Assembly (NCBI RefSeq): GCF_030345795.1
Contig: NZ_JAUALB010000001.1
Coordinates: 2,351,001-2,415,000, forward strand
From: Micromonospora sp. WMMA1363
GTDB lineage: Bacteria; Actinomycetota; Actinomycetes; Mycobacteriales; Micromonosporaceae
DNA: 64,000 bases
Reading direction: 5' to 3'
Shown: one piece after another, positions 1 to 8,445 of the stretch
Position numbering within the stretch: the stretch's first letter is position 1
Layout: each line of letters opens with the position of its first letter
The notes under the pieces: generated by a model
What the model saw: only the letters and a program-made list of their open reading frames with translations
The model's database searches: none
What the model was told of the DNA's origin: nothing
Translations under genes and position numbers: made by a program

Positions 1-100
1 GGTGCCGGCGGTAATGGTTGGCCTGCGGCCGGCCGGTGGCTCGGCACGCCGTCCGGATGCCGATCAGCGGCGTCAGTTCGGTGATCGCAGCGTCGATCAT
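1..100 (-). CDS. IS-A copy 1 orfB, N-terminal fragment at window edge
   Basis: This is the first 33 codons of an IS3-family transposase orfB, identical to the start of the complete copy at 5316-6335. The ATG at 98-100 (minus strand) overlaps the orfA stop as ATGA. The catalytic DDE part lies to the left of the window, so whether this copy was intact cannot be judged here. Its orfA is broken by the IS256-family insertion, so expression of orfB from its native context is doubtful. Confidence 0.7.
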   Translation of the reverse strand, partial: MIDAAITELTPLIGIRTACRATGRPQANHYRRH

Positions 101-310
101 GGTGTCGGCTCGCTCCCGCTGTGCTGGCTGTCGGTCGCGAGTTGCCCCAACAGCGCGGAGAGTTTTCCCTGCACCTCGATCACCTTGCGGGCCTTGTCCA
201 ACTCGGCGCGCAGCCGCTCGTTGTCTGCCCGCAACCGGGCTGCCTCCAGCACCGCCGGATCGGTCTTCGGCCGCCCGGCCGGCTTGGCCAGGGCCTCGCG
301 GGCGCCGGCG

Positions 311-1680
311 GGACTGTACAAATAACGGCTGATCGACCGATCAAGGGAGAGACGCCAGATGACGACCGAGACCACCGTGGGACAGCCGGCCGTGGAGCCG
401 GTGGGTGCGGTCACGGATGAGCAGTTGATCGCGATGCTGGTCGATCGGGCTCGTGGTGACGGGTTGAAGCTGACCGGCGAGGGTGGGCTGCTGCAGCAGC
501 TGACGAAGCGGGTCCTCGAGTCGGCGTTGGATGGGGAGATCACCGACCACGTCGGCTACGACAAGCACGACCCGGCGGGTCGGGGTAGCGGGAACACCCG
601 TAACGGCAGCCGGACCAAGACGGTGCTCACCGACGTCGGGCCGGTCGAGGTGCGGGTCCCACGCGACGCCGCCGGGACGTTCGAGCCGCAGATCGTGCGT
701 AAGCGGCAGCGGCGTCTGACCGGCGTCGACGACATGGTCCTGTCGCTGTCGGCCAAGGGCCTGACCCACGGCGAGATCGCCGCGCACCTGGCTGAGGTCT
801 ACGGCGCTGAGGTGTCGAAGCAGACCATCTCCACGATCACCGACAAGGTCATGGACGGCATGGCCGAGTGGCAGAACCGGCCCCTGGACCGGGTCTACCC
901 GGTCGTGTTCATCGACGCCATCAACGTCAAGATCAGGGACGGTCAGGTCGCGAACCGGCCGATCTACCTCGCGATGGCGGTCACCGTCGACGGCCACCGC
1001 GACATCCTCGGTATCTGGGCCGGTGACGGCGGCGAGGGCGCCAAGTACTGGCTGCACGTGCTCACCGAGTTGAAGAACCGCGGCGTGGCCGACGTGCTGA
1101 TGCTGGTCTGTGACGGGCTCAAGGGACTGCCGGAGACGGTGGAGACGGTGTGGCCGCGCACGATCGTGCAGACGTGTGTGGTGCACCTGCTGCGCAACTC
1201 GTTCCGCTACGCCGCCCGGCAGGACTGGGACAAGATCGCCAAAGCGCTGCGGCCGGTCTACACCGCGGCGACCGAGGACGCCGCCACCGAGCGGTTCCTC
1301 GAGTTCGCCGAGGCGTGGGGCCGTAAGTATCCGGCGATCGTGAAGCTGTGGGAGAACGCGTGGGCGGAGTTCGTGCCGTTCCTCGCCTTCGACGTGGAGA
1401 TCCGCAAGGTCATCTGCTCCACGAACGCGATCGAGTCCGTCAACGCCCGTATCCGCAGGGCCGTGCGAGCTCGTGGCCACTTCCCGAACGAGCAGGCCGC
1501 ACTCAAGTGCGTCTACATGGCCTTGATGAGCCTCGACCCGACCGGAGCCGGCCGCCGACGCTGGACCATGCGCTGGAAAGCACCACTGAACGCCTTCCAG
1601 ATCGCCTTCGAAGGCCGGCTCACCCCGGCCAACAACTGACCACCTCAACAACCAAGATCAGCCGTTAACTTGACACTCCC
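311..1680 (+). mobile_element. Complete IS256-family insertion sequence (1370 bp) inside IS-A copy 1
   Basis: The element is bounded by imperfect terminal inverted repeats of about 25 bp. Their inner parts are identical: AACGGCTGATC at 324-334 and its reverse complement at 1656-1666. The outer parts are GGACTGTACAAAT and, inverted, GGGAGTGTCAAGTT. The 9-bp sequence GCGCCGGCG is repeated directly at 302-310 and 1681-1689, the 8-9-bp target duplication known for this family. Removing the element plus one duplication exactly restores the IS-A orfA sequence seen in the second copy. It carries one transposase gene. Confidence 0.95.
359..1639 (+). CDS. IS256-family (mutator-type) transposase
   Basis: This 426-aa transposase has the usual length for the family and starts at an ATG preceded by an AGGGAG ribosome site. 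The DDE catalytic residues can be read in order: the first Asp in [14 protein letters not shown], the second Asp in [15 protein letters not shown], and the Glu in [15 protein letters not shown]. The N-terminal half contains the DNA-binding region with the [15 protein letters not shown] stretch. No internal stop or frame break is visible and both element ends are present, so the element looks competent to move. It cuts and joins its own terminal repeats. Confidence 0.95.
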   Translation: MTTETTVGQPAVEPVGAVTDEQLIAMLVDRARGDGLKLTGEGGLLQQLTKRVLESALDGEITDHVGYDKHDPAGRGSGNTRNGSRTKTVLTDVGPVEVRVPRDAAGTFEPQIVRKRQRRLTGVDDMVLSLSAKGLTHGEIAAHLAEVYGAEVSKQTISTITDKVMDGMAEWQNRPLDRVYPVVFIDAINVKIRDGQVANRPIYLAMAVTVDGHRDILGIWAGDGGEGAKYWLHVLTELKNRGVADVLMLVCDGLKGLPETVETVWPRTIVQTCVVHLLRNSFRYAARQDWDKIAKALRPVYTAATEDAATERFLEFAEAWGRKYPAIVKLWENAWAEFVPFLAFDVEIRKVICSTNAIESVNARIRRAVRARGHFPNEQAALKCVYMALMSLDPTGAGRRRWTMRWKAPLNAFQIAFEGRLTPANN

Positions 1681-2027
1681 GCGCCGGCGTCACGCTGATG
1701 CTTCCACGCCGCGAGCAGCGACGTGTACAGGCCTTCCCGACGAAGCAGGGCGCCCTTGCCGGCCTTATCGAGGGTCTCGTACTCGGCCAGGATCCGCGCC
1801 TTGTACGCGGCGGTGTATGTCCTTGTTCGGGGCTTTGCTGGTACCTCGGGGTCGGGCACCGGGTGATGCGATGTCACGGGGGTGGATCTCCTTGCACGCC
1901 CTCACGGGTCAGAGTTTCAGCAGGTCAACCTGCCTTCCCCAAGGATGACACAGAGGGGACAGGGCGAGTTCAGGATCGAGAAGCGTTGGATGCTGCTGTT
2001 GACGTCGTGACGGCCCAGGATGGGGTC

Positions 2028-2432
2028 ATGAGTGGCAAGAAGGGTCCGCGTTCAGGCGGGCCGCGGGCACGTCGGTCGTTCACGCCGGGGCAGAAGTTGG
2101 AGTTGCTGGCCGGGTATGAGCAGGCCGTCGCGGCTGGTGAGGGTGGTGCGTTCCTGCGGCGTGAGGGTTTGTACTCGTCGTTGATGTCGGAGTGGCGCCG
2201 GGCCCGTGATGCCGGGCTGTTGCAGGGCAAGCCGGCGGGTGAGACGGTCGGGAGGCCGTCGGTGGAGCAGGCCGAGATCGCCCGGTTGCGGCGTGAGCTG
2301 GAGCTGGCGCAGGCGAAGCTGGCGCGGACCGAGACGGCGTTGACGATCATGGGAAAAGCGCGAGAGCTCTTGGAGGACATCTCCAGGAGCGAGCCGGACG
2401 GTCCGGACGTGTTCGGGCTCGGCAGGCGCTGA
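2028..2432 (+). CDS. IS-B orfA, IS3-family transposase accessory protein
   Basis: This 134-aa protein starts at ATG 2028 (MSGKKGPRSGG); a longer frame open upstream runs back through IS-A sequence and is not real coding. The N-terminal half carries the transposase helix-turn-helix, with the FTPGQKLELLAGYEQAV and FLRREGLYSSLMSEWRRARDAG segments. A leucine-rich coiled coil follows (IARLRRELELAQAKLARTE). It is the DNA-binding and multimerising partner of orfB. Its stop overlaps the orfB start as TGATG, so translation of orfB is probably coupled. Confidence 0.85.
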   Translation: MSGKKGPRSGGPRARRSFTPGQKLELLAGYEQAVAAGEGGAFLRREGLYSSLMSEWRRARDAGLLQGKPAGETVGRPSVEQAEIARLRRELELAQAKLARTETALTIMGKARELLEDISRSEPDGPDVFGLGRR

Positions 2433-3427
2433 TGGCCGCCTATCACGAGCTGACCAGTGCGAGGATCACGACGCGGGACGCGAAGCGGTTGACCGGGATC
2501 GCCCGGTCCAGCGCGGACCGGGACCGGCGGCGGCCGACACGGGCGGCGCCGGTGCGGCGGACACCGGCGAACGCGCTCACCCCGGCCGAACGTGAGCAGG
2601 TCCTGCGCCTGGTGAACAGTGCGGAGTTCGTCGACGCGGCCCCGGCCCAGATCTACGCGGCGCTGCTGGACCAGGGCGTGTACGTCGGTTCGATCGCCAC
2701 TATGTATCGGGTTCTGCGCGAGCACGCACAGGCGCGCGAGCGGCGCAGGCTGGCCCGGCACCCGGCCCGCCGGCGTCCCGAGCTGGTCGCTGACGCCCCG
2801 CGGCAGGTCTACAGCTGGGACATCACGAAGTTGGCCGGACCTGCGAAGGGCGTCTACTACGACGCCTACGTGATGATCGACATCTACTCCCGGTACATCG
2901 TCGGTGCCCGTGTGCACGCCCGCGAGTCCGGCCCCCTCGCGGAGTCGATGATGCGCGAGGTGTTCGGTGTCCATGGCGTCCCGCACGTCGTGCACGCCGA
3001 CCGCGGCACGTCGATGACGTCGAAATCGGTGGCTGACCTGCTCGAAGACCTCGACGTGACCCGCTCGCACTCCCGGCCGAAGGTGTCCAACGACAACCCG
3101 TACAGCGAGGCCTGGTTCAAGACGTTGAAGTACGCGCCGGTCTTCCCGGACCGATTCGCGTCCCTCGCCCAGGCGCGAGCGTTCATGAACGACTTCGTGA
3201 CCTGGTACAACCACGCCCACCGGCACTCCGGGATCGGCCTACACACCCCCGCCGACGTCCACCACGACCGTCACCACACCGTCCGCGCCAACCGCGAGGA
3301 CACCCTCGCCGCAGCCCGCACGGCGCACCCGGAACGGTTCGGCACCACCCGGCCCCTGCCCAAAATCCTCGACCTGCCCGGACAGGTCTGGATCAACAAG
3401 CCCGAGCCACAACGACAAGCCGCTTAA
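2432..3427 (+). CDS. IS-B orfB, IS3-family transposase (rve integrase core)
   Basis: This 331-aa protein has the integrase-core DDE triad. The first Asp is in YSWDITKLAGP, the second in [10 protein letters not shown], and the Glu in DNPYSEAWFKTLKY, followed by the usual TWYNHAHRHSGIG end of the core. Length and motifs are intact, so it could be active with orfA. It is a paralogue, not a copy, of IS-A orfB (WDITKL and HADRGTS are shared, the rest diverges), which means two related IS families have accumulated at one locus. Confidence 0.9.
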   Translation: MAAYHELTSARITTRDAKRLTGIARSSADRDRRRPTRAAPVRRTPANALTPAEREQVLRLVNSAEFVDAAPAQIYAALLDQGVYVGSIATMYRVLREHAQARERRRLARHPARRRPELVADAPRQVYSWDITKLAGPAKGVYYDAYVMIDIYSRYIVGARVHARESGPLAESMMREVFGVHGVPHVVHADRGTSMTSKSVADLLEDLDVTRSHSRPKVSNDNPYSEAWFKTLKYAPVFPDRFASLAQARAFMNDFVTWYNHAHRHSGIGLHTPADVHHDRHHTVRANREDTLAAARTAHPERFGTTRPLPKILDLPGQVWINKPEPQRQAA

Positions 3428-3608
3428 CTCCCGTTGGCCTCAATCCCTTGACACGTTCCGACGCAAGCTGCCCCGCTGCGGCGGGAGGCTCGCCCGAGAC
3501 AACACCACCGGGCGCTGCGGGCCATGCCGAGCCGCCGAACGAGATCGGATCACCTCACCGCCTGCCCTGCCAGCTTCCTTCTGGGACCACGGGCCTGTCC
3601 AGCAAGCG

Positions 3609-4839
3609 TTGACCAAACGCAATTTGGGGCTGACTATTCGGGCTTACCGATGTCACCCGTACCACGGTCGGCACCCACTGCCGCAGGAGATCGTGGCCCG
3701 TTGGCTCGGCATCTCGCAGGCTCAGCTCAGCCGAGTCGAGAACGGTCCCGCGATCGTCCACCTTGACCGCCTCACCCACTGGGCACAGCTTCTACAGATC
3801 CCTGCCCACCTGCTGTGGTTCGCCCTGCCCGCGGTCTACGAGGACGGCTATGCCACCGACAGCGCCGGTGCGATCAGGCCAGGCATCGCATCGACGACAA
3901 GTCTCAGATCGACGGACAGTCGGTATGTCGTCAATGCCGGCGCGGGTTCGCCTGCTACCCGGGGCCGCCGACAACCGGCATCGCGGGACGCCCACCTGCA
4001 CTTCGTGCGGTCGCTACGGCTGGCTGACCGCCGAGTCGGCGGTGGCCACCTGTACGCCAGTGTTGCGACATACCTTGCTGACCGGATCGGCGAACCGGTA
4101 GTTGGTGGGAGCAGCGGGCAAGAAGGATCGGCGCTTGCCGCTGCCGCGTCGCTCAACGAGATGGCAGGGTGGATGGCGCATGATTCTGGTGCCGCAGGAC
4201 GCGCTCGCCAGCACCTCGGCGAGGCCCTCGCCTTGGCCCACCGGAGCAGCAACCAACACCTCGTCGCGCAGGTGTACGCAGGCCTGAGTCATCTCGCCAG
4301 CCATCGCGGCGACGCAGGCAAGGCGCTGTCCCATGCCCGGAGCGGGTTGAGACATCTTCGGCAGGCTCCATCGCATGGTCGGCTCCAATCCCGGCTCCTG
4401 GCAATGCAGGCACGTGGTTTCGCCCTCGCCGGCCAACCGCTCGAGGCCACGCGGGCGCTCTCCGATGCGGAGGCGGCGCTGCACGAGCCGATCGCTGCGG
4501 CCTCTGAGTGGCTAAGCCCCTTCGACACCGCATCACTTGCCGTCGAGACCGGCCGCTGCCTTCTTCACATCGGTGATCTCTTCGAAGCCCAGCGCCGACT
4601 CCAATGCGCGCTGGCTGTCCGCCGAGGCGATCGGGTCAGAAGTCGAGCTTTCGCCCACCTCATGCTGGTCACGGTGCTACTTGGCAAGGGCCAGATCGAC
4701 GAGGCGTGCGCAGTAACCCACCGCACCCTTGACGAGATCGCGAGTCTCGGCTCAGGCATCATCGTCGACCAACTGCAACACGCTTCGGTACTCTTCACAT
4801 CTCACGCCAAGGCATGCACCGAGGTCCCGCGGCTTCTCC
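3609..4839 (+). pseudogene. XRE-family helix-turn-helix regulator with TPR-like region, C-terminus severed by IS-A copy 2
   Basis: The frame opens at TTG 3609 and gives about 410 residues before the IS. Residues about 8-65 form a Cro/C1-type HTH (HPLPQEIVARWLGISQAQLSRVENG). Residues about 160-400 are alanine/leucine-rich helical repeats typical of actinobacterial HTH-TPR regulators that sense a small ligand or peptide. The frame then runs into the IS and ends spuriously. Joining codon 4839 to 6367 across a 3-bp TCC duplication keeps the frame, adds RLDRLHDTIREQSW and further residues, and gives a 444-aa protein. No ribosome site precedes the TTG, so the exact start is uncertain. Downstream, its natural partner was the NUDIX gene. 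Confidence 0.75.
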
Positions 4840-4917
4840 CTCTGTGTCATCCTTGGGGAAGGCAGGTTGACCTGCTGAAACTCTGACCCGTGAGGGCGTG
4901 CAAGGAGATCCACCCCC

Positions 4918-5319
4918 GTGACATCGCATCACCCGGTGCCCGACCCCGAGGTACCAGCAAAGCCCCGAACAAGGACATACACCGCCGCGTACAAGGCGCG
5001 GATCCTGGCCGAGTACGAGACCCTCGATAAGGCCGGCAAGGGCGCCCTGCTTCGTCGGGAAGGCCTGTACACGTCGCTGCTCGCGGCGTGGAAGCATCAG
5101 CGTGACGCCGGCGCCCGCGAGGCCCTGGCCAAGCCGGCCGGGCGGCCGAAGACCGATCCGGCGGTGCTGGAGGCAGCCCGGTTGCGGGCAGACAACGAGC
5201 GGCTGCGCGCCGAGTTGGACAAGGCCCGCAAGGTGATCGAGGTGCAGGGAAAACTCTCCGCGCTGTTGGGGCAACTCGCGACCGACAGCCAGCACAGCGG
5301 GAGCGAGCCGACACCATGA
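4918..5319 (+). CDS. IS-A copy 2 orfA, IS3-family transposase accessory protein
   Basis: This 133-aa protein starts at GTG 4918, with AAGGAG at 4902-4907 as ribosome site. Residues about 18-65 carry the helix-turn-helix ([22 protein letters not shown] ... [20 protein letters not shown]). Residues about 85-120 form a leucine-zipper-like coiled coil ([20 protein letters not shown]). It would bind the element ends and pair with orfB. The last codons overlap the orfB start as ATGA. This copy is intact, unlike the copy at the left edge. Confidence 0.9.
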   Translation: MTSHHPVPDPEVPAKPRTRTYTAAYKARILAEYETLDKAGKGALLRREGLYTSLLAAWKHQRDAGAREALAKPAGRPKTDPAVLEAARLRADNERLRAELDKARKVIEVQGKLSALLGQLATDSQHSGSEPTP

Positions 5320-6335
5320 TCGACGCTGCGATCACCGAACTGACGCCGCTGATCGGCATCCGGACGGCGTGCCGAGCCACCGGCCGGCCGCAGGCCAACC
5401 ATTACCGCCGGCACCGCCAGACGCCTGCGCCACCGCGGCCGGGGCGTGAACCCAGGCCGCAGCCACGTGCCCTGAGCGCGGCCGAGCGTGACAGCGTCCG
5501 GGCGTTGCTCAACAGCCCGGACTTCGCCGACATGGCCCCCGCGGCCGTCTACCACACCCTCCTCGACGAGGGCGTGTACGTGGCGTCGGTGTCGAGCATG
5601 TACCGGATCCTGCGTGCCCACGGCGAAGTCAGGGAGCGCCGCCGTCACGCGGTGCACCCGCCGAAGGTCAAGCCCGAACTGATCGCCGACGCCCCCAATC
5701 GCGTGTGGTCGTGGGACATCACCAAGCTGCGCGGCCCGGCCAAGCGGGACTTCTACCACCTCTACAGCGTGATCGACATCTACAGCCGTTACACCGTCGC
5801 GTGGCTGCTCGCCGAGCGCGAGGACGCCGCCCTGGCCGAACGGCTGCTGTCCGACGCGATCACCAAGCAGGGCGTCGCGCGTGAGCAGTTGACCATCCAC
5901 GCCGACCGCGGCACCTCAATGGCGTCCAAGACGGTCGCGCAGATGATGGCCGACCTCGGCGTGACCAAGTCCCACTCCCGGCCCAGGTGCAGCAACGACA
6001 ACCCGTTCTCCGAGGCCCAGTTCAAGACCCTGAAGTACCGGCCCGACTTCCCCGACCGCTTCGGCAGCGTCCAGGACGCCCGAGCTCACTGCCGCGCCTT
6101 CTTCACCTGGTACAACACCATCCACCGGCACTCCGGCATCGGCTGGCACACCCCACACGACGTCCACCACGGCCACGCCCGGCAGGTCCGCGATGTCCGC
6201 GCCGACGTCCTGACCGCCGCCTACACCCGCAACCCCGAACGATTCGTCCGCGGCATCCCGCAACCACCCGCCCTGCCCACCACCGCGTGGATCAACAAGC
6301 CCGAGGACACCACGACTCAGTCAACGAACCCCTGA
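5316..6335 (+). CDS. IS-A copy 2 orfB, IS3-family transposase (rve integrase core)
   Basis: This 339-aa integrase-core transposase has all three catalytic acids: Asp in [12 protein letters not shown], Asp in [13 protein letters not shown], and Glu in [14 protein letters not shown]. The [17 protein letters not shown] tail is typical of this IS3 subgroup. ATG 5316 overlaps the orfA stop by four bases (ATGA), so it is translated by coupling or as an orfAB fusion through frameshifting. It appears functional and is the probable source of both IS-A insertions. Confidence 0.92.
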   Translation: MIDAAITELTPLIGIRTACRATGRPQANHYRRHRQTPAPPRPGREPRPQPRALSAAERDSVRALLNSPDFADMAPAAVYHTLLDEGVYVASVSSMYRILRAHGEVRERRRHAVHPPKVKPELIADAPNRVWSWDITKLRGPAKRDFYHLYSVIDIYSRYTVAWLLAEREDAALAERLLSDAITKQGVAREQLTIHADRGTSMASKTVAQMMADLGVTKSHSRPRCSNDNPFSEAQFKTLKYRPDFPDRFGSVQDARAHCRAFFTWYNTIHRHSGIGWHTPHDVHHGHARQVRDVRADVLTAAYTRNPERFVRGIPQPPALPTTAWINKPEDTTTQSTNP

Positions 6336-6366
6336 ACCGACCGCCCCAAAAAGGTTGACACCTTCC

Positions 6367-6470
6367 GTCTCGACCGCCTGCACGACACGATCCGCGAGCA
6401 ATCATGGATCCGTACGGTGGGTGCGCTACGGGTAGGAGCAGTCGGTGCCAGACAACTCGATGGCGGATGA
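6367..6470 (+). pseudogene. Severed C-terminal tail of the XRE/TPR regulator
   Basis: Immediately right of IS-A copy 2 and its TCC repeat, an open stretch of 34 codons reads RLDRLHDTIREQSWIR and so on, to a TGA at 6468-6470. It is in frame with 3609-4839 once the element is removed. HDTIREQSW-like tails are what I would expect at the end of an HTH-TPR regulator, but I rely mainly on the frame. The stop lies 23 bases inside the NUDIX gene that starts at 6445, so the two genes overlapped in the ancestor. Confidence 0.6.
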
Positions 6471-6758
6471 CCGCCCGCTCTACGAGCGGGATCCCGATGC
6501 GTGGCAGGCGTACCTCGCAGAAGGCAACGCAAAGCAGGCACGCAAGCGAGTCGGCGCAGATGCCCTGATCAGAAACGAGCAAGGCCATGTGTTGCTCGTC
6601 AACCCCCGGTATAAGCCGGATTGGGACCTACCTGGCGGCATGGCCGAGGCGAACGAGCCGCCTCATCAGGCCGCGGAGCGCGAGATCCGCGAGGAACTCG
6701 GTCTCGAGCTGAAGGTCAACAAGCTTCTGGTGGTCGATTGGGTGCCCCCGCACGGCCC
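6445..6758 (+). pseudogene. NUDIX hydrolase, N-terminal half, split by IS-C
   Basis: The start is GTG 6445 with TAGGAG at 6433-6438. The complete Nudix box is present: GGMAEANE, then seven residues, then REIREELGL, matching GX5EX7REUXEEXGU. The protein would hydrolyse a nucleoside diphosphate linked to another moiety, with Mg bound by the box glutamates; the substrate cannot be told. After residue 104 (VPPHG) the frame enters IS-C and stops at 6777. The 4-bp repeat GCCC at 6755-6758 and 8075-8078 marks the insertion. Without IS-C the sequence continues HGPWDDSLMFIFDV. Confidence 0.9.
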
Positions 6759-6827
6759 TGGGCCTGACCCTGTTTGACGGACATCCCAGCTCAGAGGGGC
6801 TGTGTGCTCCTCGGGAGGATGTTCATC

Positions 6828-7139
6828 ATGGAAGGCATGGGCAAGAAACCACGCCGGCCGCGCAGAGCGTTCACGCCGGAGTTCAAGGCGGAGATCGTCG
6901 AGGTGTGCCGGCGGGGTGACCGATCGGTGGCGCAGGTCGTGAGGGACTTCGACCTGACCGAGACCGCGGTCCGTGAGTGGGTCAGGCAGGCCGACATCGA
7001 CGCCGGCACCCGCAGCGACGGGTTGACCAGCGACGAGCGCGACGAGCTGGCGCGGCTGCGGCGGGAGAACCGCCGGCTCCGCGAGGACGTCGACATCCTG
7101 AAACGGGCCACGGCTTTCTTCGTGAGGGAGACCCGGTGA
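6828..7139 (+). CDS. IS-C orfA, IS3-family transposase HTH protein
   Basis: This 103-aa protein starts at ATG 6828 with GGGAGG at 6813-6818; an earlier in-frame ATG at 6819 sits directly on that site. The N-terminal helix-turn-helix reads FTPEFKAEIVEVCRRGDRSVAQVVRDF ... TAVREWVRQAD, the classic IS3/IS911 orfA pattern. It is followed by a leucine-zipper segment (LARLRRENRRLREDVDILKRATAFF). Its stop overlaps the orfB GTG as GTGA. The product binds the 25-bp ends and works with orfB. Confidence 0.92.
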   Translation: MEGMGKKPRRPRRAFTPEFKAEIVEVCRRGDRSVAQVVRDFDLTETAVREWVRQADIDAGTRSDGLTSDERDELARLRRENRRLREDVDILKRATAFFVRETR

Positions 7140-8032
7140 ACGTGTACCCGTTCATCGAGGCGGAGAAGGCGCGGCCCGACGGGAACGTGAAGCGTTCCTG
7201 TGAGCTGCTGGAGGTCTCCCGGTCCGCCTACTACCAGCACCGTGCCGGGCCGTCGCGGCGGGAACGCGACGACGCAGACCTCGCCGCCCGCATCGCGCAG
7301 ATCCACGCCGACTCGGCCGGCACCTACGGCGCACCCCGGGTCCGCGCCGAACTCGCCGCCCAGGGGCGGCGGCACTCCGGCAAGCGGGTCGCCCGGCTGA
7401 TGCGGGGCGCCGGGTTGTGCGGCCGCACGCCGAAGCGGTGGCGCACCACGACCGTGCCCGACCCGGGGGCGGCGTTGTCGGCGGACCTGATCCGCCGGGA
7501 CTTCGACGTCGCCGCCGGCCGGGTCGACACCCGCTGGTGCGGCGACATCACCTACATCCACACGTGGGAGGGCTGGCTGTACCTCGCCACCGTCATCGAC
7601 ATCGCCTCACGCCGGGTTGTGGGCTGGGCGACCGCCGACCACCTACGGACCGATCTGCCCGCTCAGGCGTTGTCCAACGCGATCGCCGTCCGACGCCCGA
7701 CCGGGCCGGTGATCTTCCACAGCGACCGGGGTTGCCAGTACACGAGTGCGCAGTACGCCCGGCTGGCCGACCGCAACGGGGTGCGGTTGTCGGTCGGTGG
7801 GCGGGGTCAGTGCTGGGACAACGCCGTCGCGGAGTCGTTCTTCGCCACGATCAAGACCGAACTGCTCGACCGGAGGGCGTGGCCGACCCGGGCCGCCGCC
7901 CGTGCGGCGATCTTCGAGTGGATCGAGGGGTGGTACAACACCCGCCGCCGCCATTCCACCCTGGACTACATGAGCCCGGCCGAGTATGAGGCGACGGCCT
8001 ATTCCCGCAGGCCAACGAGCAAGGTAGCGTGA
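7136..8032 (+). CDS. IS-C orfB, IS3-family transposase (rve integrase core)
   Basis: The probable start is GTG 7136 (VNVYPFIEAEKA), which overlaps the orfA stop; the frame is open further upstream, allowing an orfAB fusion by frameshifting. The 298-aa product has the HTH_21 segment (RRHSGKRVARLMRGAGL) and the complete triad: Asp in RWCGDITYIHTWEG, Asp in VIFHSDRGCQYTS, and Glu in DNAVAESFFATIKTE, ending WYNTRRRHSTLDYMSPAEYE. It is of normal length and undamaged. This subgroup differs from IS-A/IS-B, in which the second motif is HADRGTS. Confidence 0.93.
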   Translation: MNVYPFIEAEKARPDGNVKRSCELLEVSRSAYYQHRAGPSRRERDDADLAARIAQIHADSAGTYGAPRVRAELAAQGRRHSGKRVARLMRGAGLCGRTPKRWRTTTVPDPGAALSADLIRRDFDVAAGRVDTRWCGDITYIHTWEGWLYLATVIDIASRRVVGWATADHLRTDLPAQALSNAIAVRRPTGPVIFHSDRGCQYTSAQYARLADRNGVRLSVGGRGQCWDNAVAESFFATIKTELLDRRAWPTRAAARAAIFEWIEGWYNTRRRHSTLDYMSPAEYEATAYSRRPTSKVA

Positions 8033-8078
8033 GATCAACTTACCGACCCTGTCCGTCAAACCGGGTCAACCCCAGCCC

Positions 8079-8307
8079 ATGGGACGACAGCCTCATGTTC
8101 ATCTTCGACGTCGGCGCCCTTACCCCGCAGCAGACGAGAGCCCTTCGTCTCAGAGATGATGAGTTGCTGGCCTACAAGTTCTGCCGTCGTGAGGAAGCAC
8201 AAGCCCTCCTCCGACCGTACGTCTGGAGTCGGCTCGCGCAGGCAATAACCGCTGCGGTGGATGGAGTTCCCGGATATTTGGTGCATGGGCTTCTGTCCCG
8301 TGTGTGA
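8079..8307 (+). pseudogene. NUDIX hydrolase, C-terminal half, split by IS-C
   Basis: Right of IS-C and its GCCC repeat, the frame resumes as ...PWDDSLMFIFDVGAL and runs 75 codons to the TGA at 8305-8307. Joined to the first half, it gives a protein of about 180 aa. This fragment has no start of its own. It supplies the last strands of the Nudix fold and the C-terminal helix (CRREEAQALLRPYVWSRLAQAI). Confidence 0.88.
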
Positions 8308-8388
8308 GCAGATCTTCAACGCACAGTGGGAACGGCGCTCGTGGTGTTCGGGATTTGCTCGGGTGTGGCTTGATCCCGTCCGGCTGTG

Positions 8389-8420
8389 CCGCGGGCGGCC
8401 CCGTGTGGGGCCGCCCGCGG
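8389..8420 (-). terminator. Hairpin terminator after the beta-helix gene
   Basis: A perfect 14-bp GC-only stem (8389-8402 with 8407-8420) closes a GTGT loop. It lies 25 bases past the stop of the minus-strand beta-helix gene and 82 bases past the NUDIX remnant, so it could stop transcription from either side. There is no T-run, as is usual in high-GC actinobacteria. Confidence 0.7.
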
Positions 8421-8445
8421 TGGGGTGGTGCTGGTGGTGGGTTGG

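Larger units (their letters stand above)
97..1877 (-). pseudogene. IS-A copy 1 orfA, split by an IS256-family insertion
   Basis: The IS3-family orfA begins at the GTG at 1875-1877. It is identical to the intact orfA at 4918-5319 for its first 65 or so codons, down to the QRDAGA stretch. It is then cut by the IS256-family element and resumes at base 310 with [12 protein letters not shown], ending at the stop at 97-99. The 9-bp target duplication at 302-310 and 1681-1689 marks the cut. The encoded protein would be the helix-turn-helix plus leucine-zipper partner of the transposase and is presumably not made. Confidence 0.85.
1..1955 (-). mobile_element. IS-A copy 1: IS3-family element, cut by window edge and interrupted by an IS256-family element
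   Basis: Bases 1-310 and 1681-1955 are the reverse complement of the left part of the complete element at 4840-6363. Everything I compared by eye, in DNA and in translation, was identical. The element reads on the minus strand. Its left terminus is at 1955, where the shared sequence GTGTCATCC begins a few bases in, and the distal part (most of orfB) lies outside the window. An IS256-family element sits between the two halves. The near-identity of the two IS-A copies implies recent movement. Confidence 0.85.
1956..3455 (+). mobile_element. IS-B: second kind of IS3-family element, ends approximate
   Basis: The two coding frames at 2028-2432 and 2432-3427 form an orfA/orfB pair related to IS-A but clearly different in sequence. 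The left end abuts IS-A copy 1 near 1956. The right end is probably near the TTGACACG motif at 3449-3456, which resembles the TTGACACC near the right end of IS-A. I could not find a convincing terminal inverted repeat or target duplication, so both limits are estimates. Confidence 0.65.
4840..6363 (+). mobile_element. IS-A copy 2: complete IS3-family element (1524 bp) inserted in the HTH regulator gene
   Basis: The ends are inferred from three facts. The outer sequence shared with copy 1 stops at CTCTGTGTCATCC. The right end, read inverted, gives AGGTGTCAACC, so the termini share GTGTCA followed by CC. A direct repeat TCC flanks the element at 4837-4839 and 6364-6366. Excising it with one TCC restores an open frame in the host gene. 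It encodes an overlapping orfA/orfB pair with no damage visible. It lies inverted relative to copy 1. Confidence 0.8.
6759..8074 (+). mobile_element. IS-C: complete IS3-family element (1316 bp) inserted in the NUDIX gene
   Basis: The element has 25-bp terminal inverted repeats starting TG and ending CA. The left end begins TGGGCCTGACCC and the right end, inverted, begins TGGGGTTGACCC; both continue into the shared GTTTGACGGACA block, with three or four mismatches in total. The 4-bp target duplication GCCC flanks it (6755-6758, 8075-8078). Excision with one GCCC gives an uninterrupted NUDIX gene, which confirms the boundaries. It encodes an orfA/orfB pair unlike IS-A and IS-B. Confidence 0.95.

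Noticed and set aside
1..6363. Composite transposon formed by the two IS-A copies
   Set aside because: The right copy cuts the regulator gene and has its own 3-bp duplication, with the severed gene end just outside it, so it arrived as a single element rather than as one arm of a composite.
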